A stretch of DNA of 64,000 nucleotides, taken from assembly GCA_033002965.1 (NCBI GenBank), contig JAURVB010014787.1, forward strand, positions 112,508-176,507. Reading direction: 5' to 3'. Below the pieces are notes generated by a model that saw nothing but the letters and a program-made list of their open reading frames with translations, ran no database searches and had not been told where the DNA came from. Of this stretch, positions 11,458 to 23,200 are shown piece after piece; the first letter of the stretch is position 1, and every line of letters starts with the position of its first letter. The position numbers and the translations under genes were made by a program. The stretch is from Piper betle. Lineage: Eukaryota > Streptophyta > Magnoliopsida > Piperales > Piperaceae.

Positions 11458-14400
11458 ATGCAAAGGTGGGTAAGATCACAACCATCTGATCAGATCCCAT
11501 CTGATTTGGTGAAGCAGCTATTAGATACTCAGGATCATCCAACATGTAATGATCAAGTACCAGTTAATTCTTTCCACCCAGAAGCTCCTAAGGTTGATGA
11601 TCATGATCATAATAGTGCTGTTCAGCTTTATGCTTCTTCCCAGTTGCAAGATCAAGCCGCAGGCTTCTCATCCATCAGCTGGCATGAACAACTCAAGTAA
11701 GTACTCTTCTTTCCCTTTATACACCACTATTTTTAGAACAAGAAATGATGTTGCAATACCGATCATACCATATTTTTTGTGGCGAAGGAATTATTATAAA
11801 CAGCTTTAGCATTTGGAAACTATATATCAATTCGCATCTATAATCATGATGTGTTTTGCTTTTGGGAGGTTCTATCATATATACATGTCCTTAGACCTTA
11901 TTGATGTCAAACACAATATTGAATATTAATCTTTAACGTAGATACCTCTTAGCTAGCCATATTGGTAATCAACCCATCTGTATATTGGCCGAGCATGATA
12001 TGTATATTATGTTAGAATGAGGGATAAGTTCGTATATTGTCCACACCTCTAATTCTAACTTACGTGAAAGCTTTTATACTTATATATATTACACTTAAGC
12101 ACTCCATGGTTTTATATATGCTGCAGTGGTGCAAGATGCGGCTTTGAGATTGAGAGTGGAACTCTAGATTATCACCAGCAAAAACTGGAACCACTCAACT
12201 TGTTCATGGATAGCTCCTCCCTGATATCAAGCAGCAACTTCAAATCAACAACTAATCTCCAGACAGAAAGTTCATTTTTTCCCCAAGGGTTTTTTGGAGA
12301 AGAAGATTATTCTACCAACTTTACCAATACTTGCCTCTCCTCCTCAGATAATAGCACTGGTCGTTTACAACACATAGACGACCTTCCTCCACGTCCTTAT
12401 GGCCATTCGTCACTATCTGATCAGAAGGCAACAGACAAGCTTCAAGTCTCCCTCACTGAAGATGACGATGGCTTTCAAGGTCAGAAAGCTGCCTCCGAGG
12501 TGAAGCTAACTTAGTCCCTCAAACCATTCGCATGCATGGCTGTTATGAAATATATACGAAAACATTTCTTTCCTTTCCATCTGAAAAAAATGCGACTTTA
12601 TTGATCAATACTACTATTTGCAGTCTTGGGGCACCTAGCTACTATAAAAGTGGTTAATGCATATTGATAATAAAATGGTGTTAAATATTGATGAAGTATG
12701 AGTCGACAAAATTTACTGGTCGATCGGAAAATATTTGATTCAGATAGTACAATATTTATACAAAGGTACTGGATGGAATTAACAAAAACCTTCACTTTTG
12801 GGCACCATATTATTCATGACATGAAGGTGCTTAAGGAAATAGAAAACCCTCACTAATTGCGGGTACTTGGCATGCTCGCTCGTACAACTACAACCAAATA
12901 ATTTGTTGGTCGTTGGATGATTAACAAAATTCAGATTCTAAAGATTCTAGTTGGAAAATTTTTGTGAAGATCACAAATACAGGTAGTACTTATGGTGAAA
13001 TATATAATTGTCATCGACAGGGAATTTTTAACCCTTTTTATAAACTAAGGAACAAGTTGAGCAGCTCTGGCTCATAACTTAGAGAGCTTAGGCTATGAGC
13101 CCGAGCGGAGCTGAAGCTTTGCTCGACTCGACTTGTAATTTCCAACTTCATTAGTATAGGAAAAATTATTTTTTTAAAGATGATCCTTTTAACTTCAGGT
13201 TTTTGAATCATGCATGCACAAGTGGGATATATATATAGAAAACCATGCATATTGATTATTTTGCGTGTACGTAAAAATATGCCTTGAATCCCAACAATGG
13301 AAATAGGATTATGTGGCTGTTGGCAGTTCTCACGCTGGGTCAAAACGAAGTCGCTCCAGCACTAACCTTACAACCTTCAAGGTACGTATTATAAGCTTTT
13401 GTTCTTCATGATCTTATACTAAAATATGCATGGCAAAGTATATATATGAGAGTATGAACATTGAATATATACATGGTGATCACTACATATTTTGTGTTCT
13501 ATCTTCCCTCTTTTCATATATGTGTATAGGTAAGAAAGGAGAAGCTTGGAGATAAAGTAAACGCTCTCCAACAGCTGGTTTCGCCGTTTGGCAAGGTAAA
13601 CTTGATTCAGTGCTCAAATTTTTTAATCGATCTCAGCATTTCACTTTTTTTCTCTGGGGGTGGGGGGTGGGGGGGAGAGAGAGATCTCAGCATTTCAAAT
13701 GGTGTCTCCTTGCTTAATTCTGAATTGTGAGTCTAACAGCTAGTTACTCAAGTATGATACTAACTAATTTATAACAGTGCTAAAAATTGTTTTGTTTCAG
13801 ACGGACACTGCCTCGGTGCTGTATGATACAATCGAATACATCAAGTATCTACACGATCAAGTTGCTGTGAGTAAAAATTACGATCGTGCATGGTTCGAGC
13901 TAGTAAATATACCATTCTCAAGCATGCATGCATGCATGCCATTGACTGCAAGAAATATTGTTTGGAAACATTTGATTCGGTTACTCTTCCTTAATTCTCA
14001 GATCATCAATGCATGATACGTACTACATGAGCATTTGAAATAACTACAGATTCAATAACATGCATGCCCGGACGTATAAATATTTGCCATTTGGACTATA
14101 TATTATTCATTAATGCGTGCATAATCGACTTTTTTAATTTGTTGCATGCTGCAGGTGCTAAGTGATCCCTACAAGAAACAAGTAAGTGGCAACATTCTTC
14201 ATGGCATGCTTGATTGCACATTATAAGCTCGTGTCATCATTTGATCTCATGCAAATGCAGTTAGACGTCCTTAGCTAATATATATGATTAAAGATTTTTC
14301 TCCACATCTTCTCTCGTCATTTTTAACTGTGAAGAAAAACTATAAATTTTTTTCTGAAATATTTGAAGGGGAATATATATTAATTTTTTAACTTTTCTTC

Positions 14401-14856
14401 ATCCAAAAATATTTATTAATCATAAAACATGAAAAAAGTAAAGTGAAAAAAAGTGAGCGGAGAAAATTTAAAAATTAATACATACTTACTTTAAAATTTT
14501 TTAAATATAAAAATAACTGTAAGTTATTTTCCACCGTAAAAATTGACATAGAAAAGAAGTGAAAAAGTGAAGAGAAATACCAATTATCTCTACTACATTT
14601 TTTCAAACAGAGAAAAACCATTTGTTTTTGTAGTGTTTATCGTGACAGTGGCCCATTTACAATATTGCTTGTACTTGTACAGAGCCATGCAAGGTTTGAT
14701 GGAAGAGCCCATGATCATGTTAATAGAGTCGAAGCTTCAGGACAAGAATATTTGAAAACCAGAGGCTTATGTTTGGTGCCAATTTCTGCCACCCCGGACA
14801 TTGCCAAGGACAACCCTTCAGAGTTTTGGGCAGCAACATTCGGAGGAAATTTCTGA
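11458..14856 (+). CDS. atypical bHLH transcription factor, bHLH112/111/110 type
   Basis: Seven exons fit in phase: 11458-11696, 12127-12499, 13307-13381, 13530-13595, 13801-13866, 14155-14181 and 14683-14856, giving about 339 residues. Exons 3-6 encode the DNA-binding/dimerisation region: KRSRSSTNLTTFK, VRKEKLGDKVNALQQLVSPF, TDTASVLYDTIEYIKYLHDQ, VLSDPYKKQ. The C-terminus LKTRGLCLVPIS...EFWAATFGGNF is the signature end of the Arabidopsis bHLH68/110/111/112/123 group. These are nuclear factors with an atypical basic region, linked in Arabidopsis to stress and growth control. The N-terminus here lacks the MAEE...WW opening of several relatives, so either an upstream exon is missed or this is a diverged paralogue. 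The exon 3 acceptor (AATAG before 13307) has a weak pyrimidine tract but is the candidate that keeps frame with exon 2. Intron 6 contains an inverted-repeat-rich AT insert. Family assignment is firm; the start is less so. Confidence 0.85.
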
Positions 14857-15520
14857 TAGCATATATCAAAATGATCTCCTTTCCGAGTGCGACATATGAA
14901 AGCTAGCCAAGATTTTTTTACCCTGAAAAAAGAATATTATAAAAGGTCATTTTATAAATTGGAATAAGCATCAATTAACTGTAAGGTTTGAATGCCCTAT
15001 TCTCTAAGACAGTTTTTATAACGCCCAATTAAGTACTCCATCGAGCAGAGCGGCTGCAGTTTTGAGATTTCGACTTCAGCATGTATATTTTATAATCATG
15101 CATGGTACTTATTTATTCTTATTCTAAAACGCGCTATAAGATGTCAAGGCAAATCGATCAGATTCCTTCATGAGTTTCATTTGAGCTTAATTGCTCGGTC
15201 GTGATGGAATGATGTAACTCTGCATAGACAGGCTTGCTTACTAAGTTGCTTAAGAGTTTCTTGCAAGTTTGAAAGGCTATTAATTGAGCTCCTTTATTAA
15301 TTCGTTGACAAGTATACGAGGGTGTAAATAATATAGGGGGCATTAAGCCGACTTCCTTGTTAAGTAATTAGCAATCCCTTGCCTCTCACTTCTTCTCCTT
15401 GACAAGGATTCACATTACAACTGCATTGTACTGTCAAAACATTTGCATTATTGAGGGAATTGTAAATTGTAATGTCTGTCGTGAAAATGGAATCCACTTC
15501 ATAATAGAGTCATCGATAGA
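14857..15520. other. intergenic, no gene seen
   Basis: This is the 3' flank of the bHLH gene. It contains the probable 3' UTR and AT-rich sequence, with no further reading frame that I can support. Confidence 0.5.
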
Positions 15521-15521
15521 A

Positions 15522-15582
15522 CGGGGATAGCTCAGTTGGTTAGTCTGAAGATGGAAGTTTGTGTATTCTATTCACGCTCGCT
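15522..15582 (+). pseudogene. tRNA-Phe (GAA) relic
   Basis: CGGGGATAGCTCAGTTGG matches the 5' acceptor strand and D-arm of plant tRNA-Phe. TCTGAAGAT retains the anticodon GAA and its loop, and TTCACGCTCGC retains the T-arm end. The segment between D-arm and anticodon is deleted, the variable and T-arm regions are altered, and the acceptor stem no longer pairs. It cannot fold as a tRNA and is a decayed copy. Confidence 0.75.
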
Positions 15583-16271
15583 ACATTAGTTTCGACCTTT
15601 TTGTATTTTGTTTTATGATTATGGACAAAGTAGCATATGGCTTATTTATTTTCTTATGTCATTTAGTAGTGAGCTTTTTCTATATTAAAAAATGGACAAT
15701 TCTAAATACAAATATTATACACACGCTTTCCACGTAAGTTCTCCCACCCACGCCCTTTTATAACTAAGTTAATATTATTAGATTATAATTAATATTTATT
15801 CTTATTTCATAACATGGGTGATGAATACCCATATTTCAATGTTAAATTATTGACTTCCAATATTTTTTGCACCAATCGGTGTAATACGAGAAAGAAGAGT
15901 TCTATATTGTCGTTCATGCGATACTGTGCATCTTTATTTTCCCCCTCTTTTTAACCCATTTTGAAATATAATAAAGAAATATTGCAATCCACATCAATTT
16001 ATTGCTTAAAGAAATATTCTACTTTGCGCCACACAATTCATGCTGCATCATCTTCATCAAAACCATTGATACCATGAAAAAGTTACTAAAATCTAAACGT
16101 TCATCAACCCGGCAACAATAGTACACTATATAGACCACATAAAAAAGTAATCGTTTCCGAAAAAAATACAAGTTAATTTTTCATGCATTAGGATGCGATG
16201 ACAACAATTTGCTGCAATACTCTCCAAAAAGAACCCATCTCTTGTAAGCTGAAGCACTATGCATTTTGTCA
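15583..16271. other. intergenic, no gene seen
   Basis: AT-rich sequence leading into the 3' end of the DRE2 gene, whose 3' UTR probably covers its right part. No other feature is seen. Confidence 0.5.
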
Positions 16272-18277
16272 CTACAAATCGGTTACAAGGAAGCCTTCTG
16301 GCAAGGTCACCTATACAACAAAGTTAACATGGTGAGGTAGAAGAACCAAAACAAAAATCAAACAATAAAAACTATAAAGCAACGGAAGAGAGATGGAAAG
16401 CCTCCCAATATGAATAAAAAGATGCACGAGCGAAGTCCCTAATTCACCTTCTCGCCCATTTTAAATGGTGGCAAACCTCGATACGGACACCCACCACAAC
16501 GAAATGCATCCCCTAGACCACACTGCGTTACACTAACAACAATCACTCGCTAGAAACAAACACACGATAAAAGAAACATAAATCATCAATGTGAACTCCA
16601 TACACTGCCACATGATGACTGAGGGTTAGTAAGCTGCTCCTGGGTGAGGCTAACGTTTGAAGCTTTCTCCTCTGCCTCTGCACGACCACAAGTGCAATTC
16701 TTGCAAGCTTTCCTAGTGCTTCCAACCTCGCAGTCACCCACTGCACAAATGAAATGATAACTTGAATATAGTTAACAATATATTTGCCACACAACAGGTA
16801 ACCTGTATGTAGATAACTTCTCACTGACCAACTGGTATTTGCGGCTTCCTGTAATCTTCCTCAGTTAGAAGACTATCCTCATCAATCAAATCTGAATCAT
16901 CTTCAATCACAAAAGCAGGTAAAACCTTGTTTCCCTTTTTGATAGAAAATGAAGAACCAATAGTCCATGTAGGTTTCTTAGACTTTATCTGTGGTAAACC
17001 ACACATGTTGTGTAAGATATATCAATAGTCAATATCAAAGAAAGTGGGCACCAAGTAAATGACTAACTGTGATAGCACGAGAATCTTCCGCGACAATAAG
17101 TGGCTTCACTTGAAGAGTCTGTGGGTCTGAAAATCCAGCCAGGAGTAATTCACGTTCAATAGCAGATTTAGTCTGCGGCAATAATACAATGATTAGTTCT
17201 ATTAGAACTAATCAAGTTAGATGATATAGACAAGCAATCTATGGCAAGAATTTTAAAGTACCTTTTCCAAGCTCTCATTCACAGGGGAAAACATCTGCAG
17301 TAGAATCACCCCACCAGGTTTCAACAAAGTCATGCACTCCTGAAGCCACTCCCCACCACGAGAAGCAGATTGTTTCATTATCAATATAACGGCACTCAAC
17401 ATGGGTTCAACTGGCAACTTTTCTGATACAATTGTAACCAAAAAAAAAGAAAGAAAGATTAATAGAAATAAACCGAGAAAAGACACCCCATAAAATGAGA
17501 GGTAGGTGAACTTGCTTGAATCAGAAACTTGTGTCATAATAAGAGTGTCATTGAAACCAACTGCTTCATTTCCAAACCCTCTGACCGTATCACAAATCGA
17601 ATTGATTGAATCAAGAGACAACACTGCCTGATCCGTTAGAACCAAAACAGTTCCCTTCGACAGAGAAGCATCCTGTGATAGACAAGATAAGCAATAGTTC
17701 CTCTCCAAATGCATTAGTCGATCATGCTAATTAACCTCAGAGTAAAATGAAAATGGATGAAACGTTAATTGCAGATGAATTCAACAAATCGCCGCCTCCA
17801 TTACAAAAAAAGCCATAAATTTCAACACCTCGTAAATGTACCACATATTATTAGTCAATAAATAAGACATAAATTTGAGAGTATCAGAAAATAAACTTGC
17901 CCCGATCAACGACTCTTCCTCTTGCAAGAAATTGAACAATTTGGCAGTAAAATCTCAAGCGGTATAGAAAATCAAAGACATCAAGCTTTTTCCCAAGCTC
18001 ACTCCACACCGAATCAAAAAAATCGCACCGTAGGAATCAAAAGAGAGGTAATCGCATCCCACATTCACAACAACTGCTCATCCCAACGCGCAAAAAAATT
18101 GAATAAAAAAGAGGGCAAATAACAAGAAATCGAATCGATCGAACACACGACCTAAGGCACCAAAATTTCTCCGACAAACACAACACAATACAGATAAACA
18201 AGTCTCTTCAACCAAGTCTATTATTCGCAAAAAGAAAGAACGAAAAAATCCCCATAAACTGGCTAGAAACACACCAT
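16272..18277 (-). CDS. DRE2: anamorsin / CIAPIN1 homologue DRE2
   Basis: Eight coding exons on the minus strand: 18277-18275 (the ATG alone), 17672-17516, 17422-17262, 17172-17068, 16988-16829, 16740-16604, 16522-16448, 16310-16272. They give 278 residues, close to the 272 of Arabidopsis DRE2. An N-terminal methyltransferase-like domain (about 1-145, with [11 protein letters not shown]) is joined by a linker with [14 protein letters not shown] and [13 protein letters not shown] to the iron-sulfur domain. That domain has CX8CX2CXC ([15 protein letters not shown]) for a 2Fe-2S cluster and the twin CX2C motif (CGSC-x7-CGGC). The protein passes electrons from the diflavin reductase ATR3/TAH18 into cytosolic Fe-S assembly and is essential in plants. 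The intron after exon 2 seems to use a GC donor (GCAAGT). The start could instead be an ATG at 17714 in unspliced reading, but the one-codon first exon fits the MD... start of the family better. Confidence 0.93.
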
Positions 18278-19118
18278 GGTAGAGAGGAACGGTGATCAGA
18301 TCGGAAAACAAGAACCACGAATTGGTTTGCAGAGAGTTGAAGATGGGAGCGGCGTCGGCGGCGGCGGTCAAGAGCAGGAAATGGAGAGTCGTAGAAGATG
18401 GCAGCGGTGGCCGCCGACCTAACAACAAAATTTGTTGGGGACGAAGGTCGGTGGGCGCCGACACGGATTCCTGGTTTTAGTTGGTTGTTTGTCTACGAAA
18501 CGGACGTGGGCGGACGGACATGAGTTGGACAGATTGAGATGGATCAAGCTGTGGACCACCTTGTCGGGCAGAGTCCGGTCAGTAGGCAAAATTGCATGTG
18601 TATTTACGATAAATTCATGCCAACCACGTAAATTGAATTTTAGACTAAGTTTTGCTAAACCTATAATACATTAAAGTTTGTTAAACACTTAAATAAGTTT
18701 AAACATGCTTAATAGAAATTACATCAAATTCAAAAATATCCCTACTCGACTCGGCTCATTTATACCCGTACATGTAGTCTTCGGCACCATTTTTTCACGA
18801 CTATAAAACTCAGTATGATCGTCCAAATTACTAATTAGAAAAAAAAATCACGTGGATTAAAAACTAAAAACCACACAAGCAACGAGCTTAATGAGAGTGG
18901 AAAACAGCTCATTTGATTCCAAAGTTGATTCTTCACACTCCATCCCCCACCACATAAAGAACATTTGAGCTCATATTGAAATGCTCCATAAATTGAATAT
19001 TTCTTGCTGCTGTTCCCACGTCGATTACCACATATTTAAATGTCCCACTTACATTTTACGAGAATCAAATCCATGAATAAATGGTGAAGGAGTGGCTGCC
19101 TTCTCCTTCAAGCTCATA
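18278..19118. promoter_or_regulatory. divergent intergenic region between DRE2 and the XTH gene
   Basis: The 5' ends of DRE2 (minus) and the XTH gene (plus) face away from each other across about 0.84 kb. A GC-rich stretch at 18340-18560 beside DRE2 probably contains its 5' UTR and core promoter. The right part is AT-rich. No specific element is claimed. Confidence 0.4.
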
Positions 19119-20425
19119 ATGATTATGTTGGAGAGACGGTGTTCGTGTGCTAAATTTTGGCCCCTGGCTAGCCTGATAATGTTGGTCATGCTTAGTCCCT
19201 CGCTTTCTTCAGAACTCTCTGAGCTGCTTCAACCATACTGGGCTCCAGATCACATTGTCAACAATGGTGGCACCCTTGAGCTCACATTGGATGACAAATC
19301 TGGTAGTTTAATTGGTCTCTCTTCTCCAGTTTTAATTATAACTGCAACTTTGATATATTAACTTGCGCATATATGGAATAGTGCAGGATGTGGGTTGGGG
19401 TCAAGGAGAAAATACTTGTTTGGCCGAGTCACTGCTAAGATTAAGCTCGTTGGAGGACGCTGCCGGAATTGTCACTGCTTTCTACGTAATTCTCCCGGCC
19501 CAATATACTAATGATAATAACTATTACTTGATGATTTACAATGAGATCTGTGTTGGAACTGATCAAACCTTGAGACTTGCAGATGTCTTCGGATGGTCCA
19601 AACCATGACGAGCTGGACTTTGAGTTCCTTGGGAATGTATCAGGGGAGCCATACCTGGTTCAGACCAATGTCTATGGAAATGGCACGGGCAATAGAGAGA
19701 TGAGGCACACACTCTGGTTCGACCCTTCGTCGGATTTCCATTCCTATTCCTTTCACTGGAATCGAGACAATATTCTGTAAGCAAAAACATGTTAAACATG
19801 GAAGCATCTTGAGTTAGTTCAACTAGAAAATCAACCAAATTCATATCGTTGTAGTAAACACGATGTATGTGTCCCCTGGCAACTCGGCAGTTAGATTATG
19901 GCTCTTCTCTGATGAAAGAGCCCGACTATTGACAACTATTCTAACTTGATTGTGGAAAGTTGGTTTGCTTAGATTTTTGGAAGGTATATGTTAGTGATAT
20001 GACTAATTATGCACAATACATGCAATAGGTTTCTAATAGACGGGATTCCCATCCGAGCATTTGCTAAAAAGGAAGAAATAGCATACCCCAACAAGCAAGG
20101 CATGGGAGTGTACGCTTCCATTTGGAACGCCGATGACTGGGCAACACAAGGAGGAAGAGTGAAGACGAACTGGAGCCATGCACCCTTCGTTTCCACCATA
20201 CGAACTGTCACAGTTGATGCTTGTGTGTTAGCACCGGTGGAGGACGATCCCATCGCAAAGTGCACCGGCGCCGCGGGGCAGTTCTGGTGGGACGACCCAG
20301 CGTTGGGCCGGCTGAGCTCGCACCAGCGACGGCAGCTCAAATGGGTGAGGAGAAGGCACTTAGTCTATGACTACTGTATGGATTTACCTCGGTTTAATCA
20401 AATGCCTCCAGAATGCGTTGTATGA
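19119..20425 (+). pseudogene. xyloglucan endotransglucosylase/hydrolase, frameshifted
   Basis: Four exons: 19119-19302, 19387-19485, 19583-19776, 20029-20425. Exon 1 encodes a hydrophobic signal peptide (PLASLIMLVMLSPSLSS) and the start of the GH16 fold. Exon 3 encodes the catalytic [11 protein letters not shown] followed by the N-glycosylation site NVS. Exon 4 encodes the XTH C-terminal domain, with RRQLKWVRRRHLVYDYC and FNQMPPEC. Such enzymes cut and rejoin xyloglucan in the cell wall. Exon 2 holds two conserved pieces in different frames: KYLFGRVTAKIKLVG and then DAAGIVTAFY. About two bases are missing near 19451-19457, so translation breaks before the active site. All splice sites and the rest of the protein are intact. 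This means either a very young pseudogene or a sequencing/assembly error. The ATG at 19119 is used; an upstream in-frame GTG is not. Confidence 0.8.
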
Positions 20426-20519
20426 AATGTGTAGTTGCTTTTGGAAGCTGCTATTGGTAATTCATCGGTCTGTCTATGAACATGATAATCAATGTTACCA
20501 CGGACACGAATGTTACCAC

Positions 20520-23200
20520 GGGACACCCCGAATCCGGCTCCTTAATATCACATGTTCCGATTAAGTTCGGCTAACCCAAACTTAGCCTAAATGGATCTAC
20601 TCTCAACGTCTCAAGATGAATATACTAATTGATATACATAGATGAATTCACAAAACTCTAACATACTACTACATTGATGACATGATAACTAATTTATATA
20701 ACAAAATAATTACGATAAAGTTAATCAAATTTTTGAAATAAAATGGATAAAGTCTCCACTAAATGTTAAATTAGGGGCTATCCTATCAAATCAACATGTA
20801 TAAATATATAAATCCATATACATCCATTACACTATATTTTTCACATAAATATTTAATTCGGCTACTTCAAAATATTCTCTACGTCTTAACCTGAAATTTT
20901 CATTTCCACCTTTATCATTCAATCAGCACACTAATATATATTTCGGATCATATTATCAATATCTATTTTTATTTACCAAAATCTTCACCATATCATCTTT
21001 TGTATCGGGTAATTTCATCACAAGAATTTCATTTTCATAATAACATAACAAACAACCGAAATAACTCAAACAAATATTCTATCGGCGAGCATGTGTGTGT
21101 GTGCAAGGTAGGTCATTGTTCCTCCGTCCAAATCGGCGTATCCAGTATTTAATCTTCACCTACATATATAAAAATAATGTCAGTATCGAGTGTTATTGGT
21201 CCAAAATATAACTATATATAAAAATAATGTCAGTATCGAGTGTTATTGGTCCAAAAATATAACTACATAGCAAACTAGCAAATGAGAGCTAACTCTTATT
21301 TTGAATAAAATATTTATATACTTCTCGTGCACACTCCTAAGGGAATCTACTGAAGAGCCACTAGGTTGCAGACCCAATAGCGTCCCAAACTGACCGGTCT
21401 GATACCTCTCTCAGTATTTTCTCATTTTTCTGATCCCTTGGGACTACCAATATATTCTAAGCTCTCACATTTCCTCCATAATTCTCCTGGCCTTGAGTAG
21501 AAAAAATGAGGATTTTCAGATAGTCACTTTTAGTACCTTTTAAACCACAAGTCCAGACAGGCACTATACTAAATAGTACCTGTAAACCTCCACGTTTCTC
21601 CTGGTATGAGGAACTCAAAACGGGAGTTGTCAAGATTCTTTGGGAGTGGAACAACCCTCTCACTAATTCAGAGCCCGCTTTAACTAGCACGTGCACTCGG
21701 TCATACTATGTGCAAGTCAATTTTCTCATCTCTTGTCTCACTGAAATACGATAAAACTATATATAGGTCTGGGAAGGGATTTATATAATATGCCTGAAAG
21801 TAAATTACAGTGGATCTTATTTTCGAAATCAAACTCAAGGGATCTCATCCTCGAGGGTTATTAATCTGGAAAACAAGTTGATTAAATAGCCCAGGTTAAG
21901 TAAGATCCGATAAAACAAAAATATAATGAAATAGAATATAAAACGGGGAACAAGTCCTCAACGGACCTGGTAGAAGCTTCAATCGTGTGCATACGCCTAG
22001 GTGGCAAACTCCTACTCCGTACTTATACATCAAACTAAAAACTAATGTCCATTCATGATGCATTCACACATTTTATAGCATACACCTATCAATCATACTC
22101 ACATCAACGATACATCAATCTCAACCATATACGATATCCTACGCTACGTTGCATTAGATTACGATATTTACTGTGTTTACCTAATTAGTTCCTTCGCATT
22201 CATTTTAGTACAATTCAATCAAGTAAATTAATATTTTTATTACAATAAAATAGCTAACACATCAATTCATCAATCCTAGCATGTTGTGCTGATAAATATC
22301 ACCTTTAAGTAATTAAGTTAGAGTTAATTATACCTCGCATCATCGACAATCGGCAATGGCTAAGGTTTCGTCACACGGTTCGATGCTCGAATTCGGCACC
22401 CGACCACATCCGAAGTTCAATCGGGTTAGACTGGATAAATTTGGAGGAAGATTCGGTGAATTTCAGTAAATATGATTTTTTGGCAATTTCCAACAATTTT
22501 ACGGCGGCTTTCAAGTGGTTTTCCGGTGAGGCAATAGGGGCTATGAGTTGGCACTGGCTCGGCAAACTCGACCCAATAGTGATAGCGGTAAGGACGGCAA
22601 TGGCGGAGATGACCTCCGGCAGTGGCGGTAACGAGTCGGCCGAGGTCGATCAACTTGTCCGATTTATCCTCAATTGGCCTCGGCAGTGGCGCTGGGTATG
22701 GGGGAAATGGTTGGGGTCAAAGGGGGTGGTGTCTGAGATACGGCGGCGGCAGAGCGATGCAGACAGTGACGGAACAGCATTGGTATGGGCAGCACTAGTG
22801 CATCTCTCCTGTGCATCATGGAAACCGAGCGGTAGCCAGGGGCACTCGAGGCAACACGGTAACGACACAGCAAGGCTCGACGGCATCAATCGATGGCGAT
22901 GCGACAGCCGGAGGGGGCGTCATTGACAATGACAGGGGCAACATCGGGATTAGGGGGAGAAAAGGTGGGAGTTCGGTGGCAGTTTTATGAATAAAACTTG
23001 ACTTAACTCTAAATTAAGTTAAAAATAATAACTAACTTGTAATAAATCCTTAACAAAAATTCAAAAAAATAGAGGAAAAATCCTATAAAATATAATATAT
23101 ATAGTAATATCATAATGAAATGCCCTATAACTAATAACTCACCTAAACTACACCGTAATGCATCTTAATGAGTTATTTGGCCTAAAAAAATTATACTGTC
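20520..23200 (-). mobile_element. LTR-like repeat of about 2.7 kb, copy B (solo LTR)
   Basis: Read on the minus strand, this matches the copy at 59.93-62.62 kb throughout. The shared order is an AT-rich start, a GC-rich section (22.3-22.97 kb), a stretch with a TATATAAATCCCTTCCCAG-like core promoter near 21770, a segment encoding alignable peptides GLKGTK and QGQE(N/K)YGG in both copies, and an end near ATTCGGGGTGT. No gag or pol lies beside it, so it looks like a solo LTR or LTR fragment of a large plant retroelement. Both ends are approximate. The open frame at 22441-22926 belongs to the GC-rich section and is not a gene. Confidence 0.65.
21165..21264. repeat. 50-bp tandem repeat, two copies
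   Basis: The unit containing AAAATAATGTCAGTATCGAG followed by TGTTATTGGTCCAAAA occurs twice in succession with a 50-bp period. It lies inside LTR-like copy B and appears to be a local duplication. Confidence 0.85.

Noticed and set aside
15521..15590. Functional tRNA-Phe gene
   Set aside because: The acceptor stem does not pair and part of the D/anticodon region is deleted; kept only as a relic.
22441..22926. 161-residue frame rich in Trp, Gly and Arg
   Set aside because: It lies in the GC-rich section of LTR-like copy B, and the equivalent part of copy A is broken.
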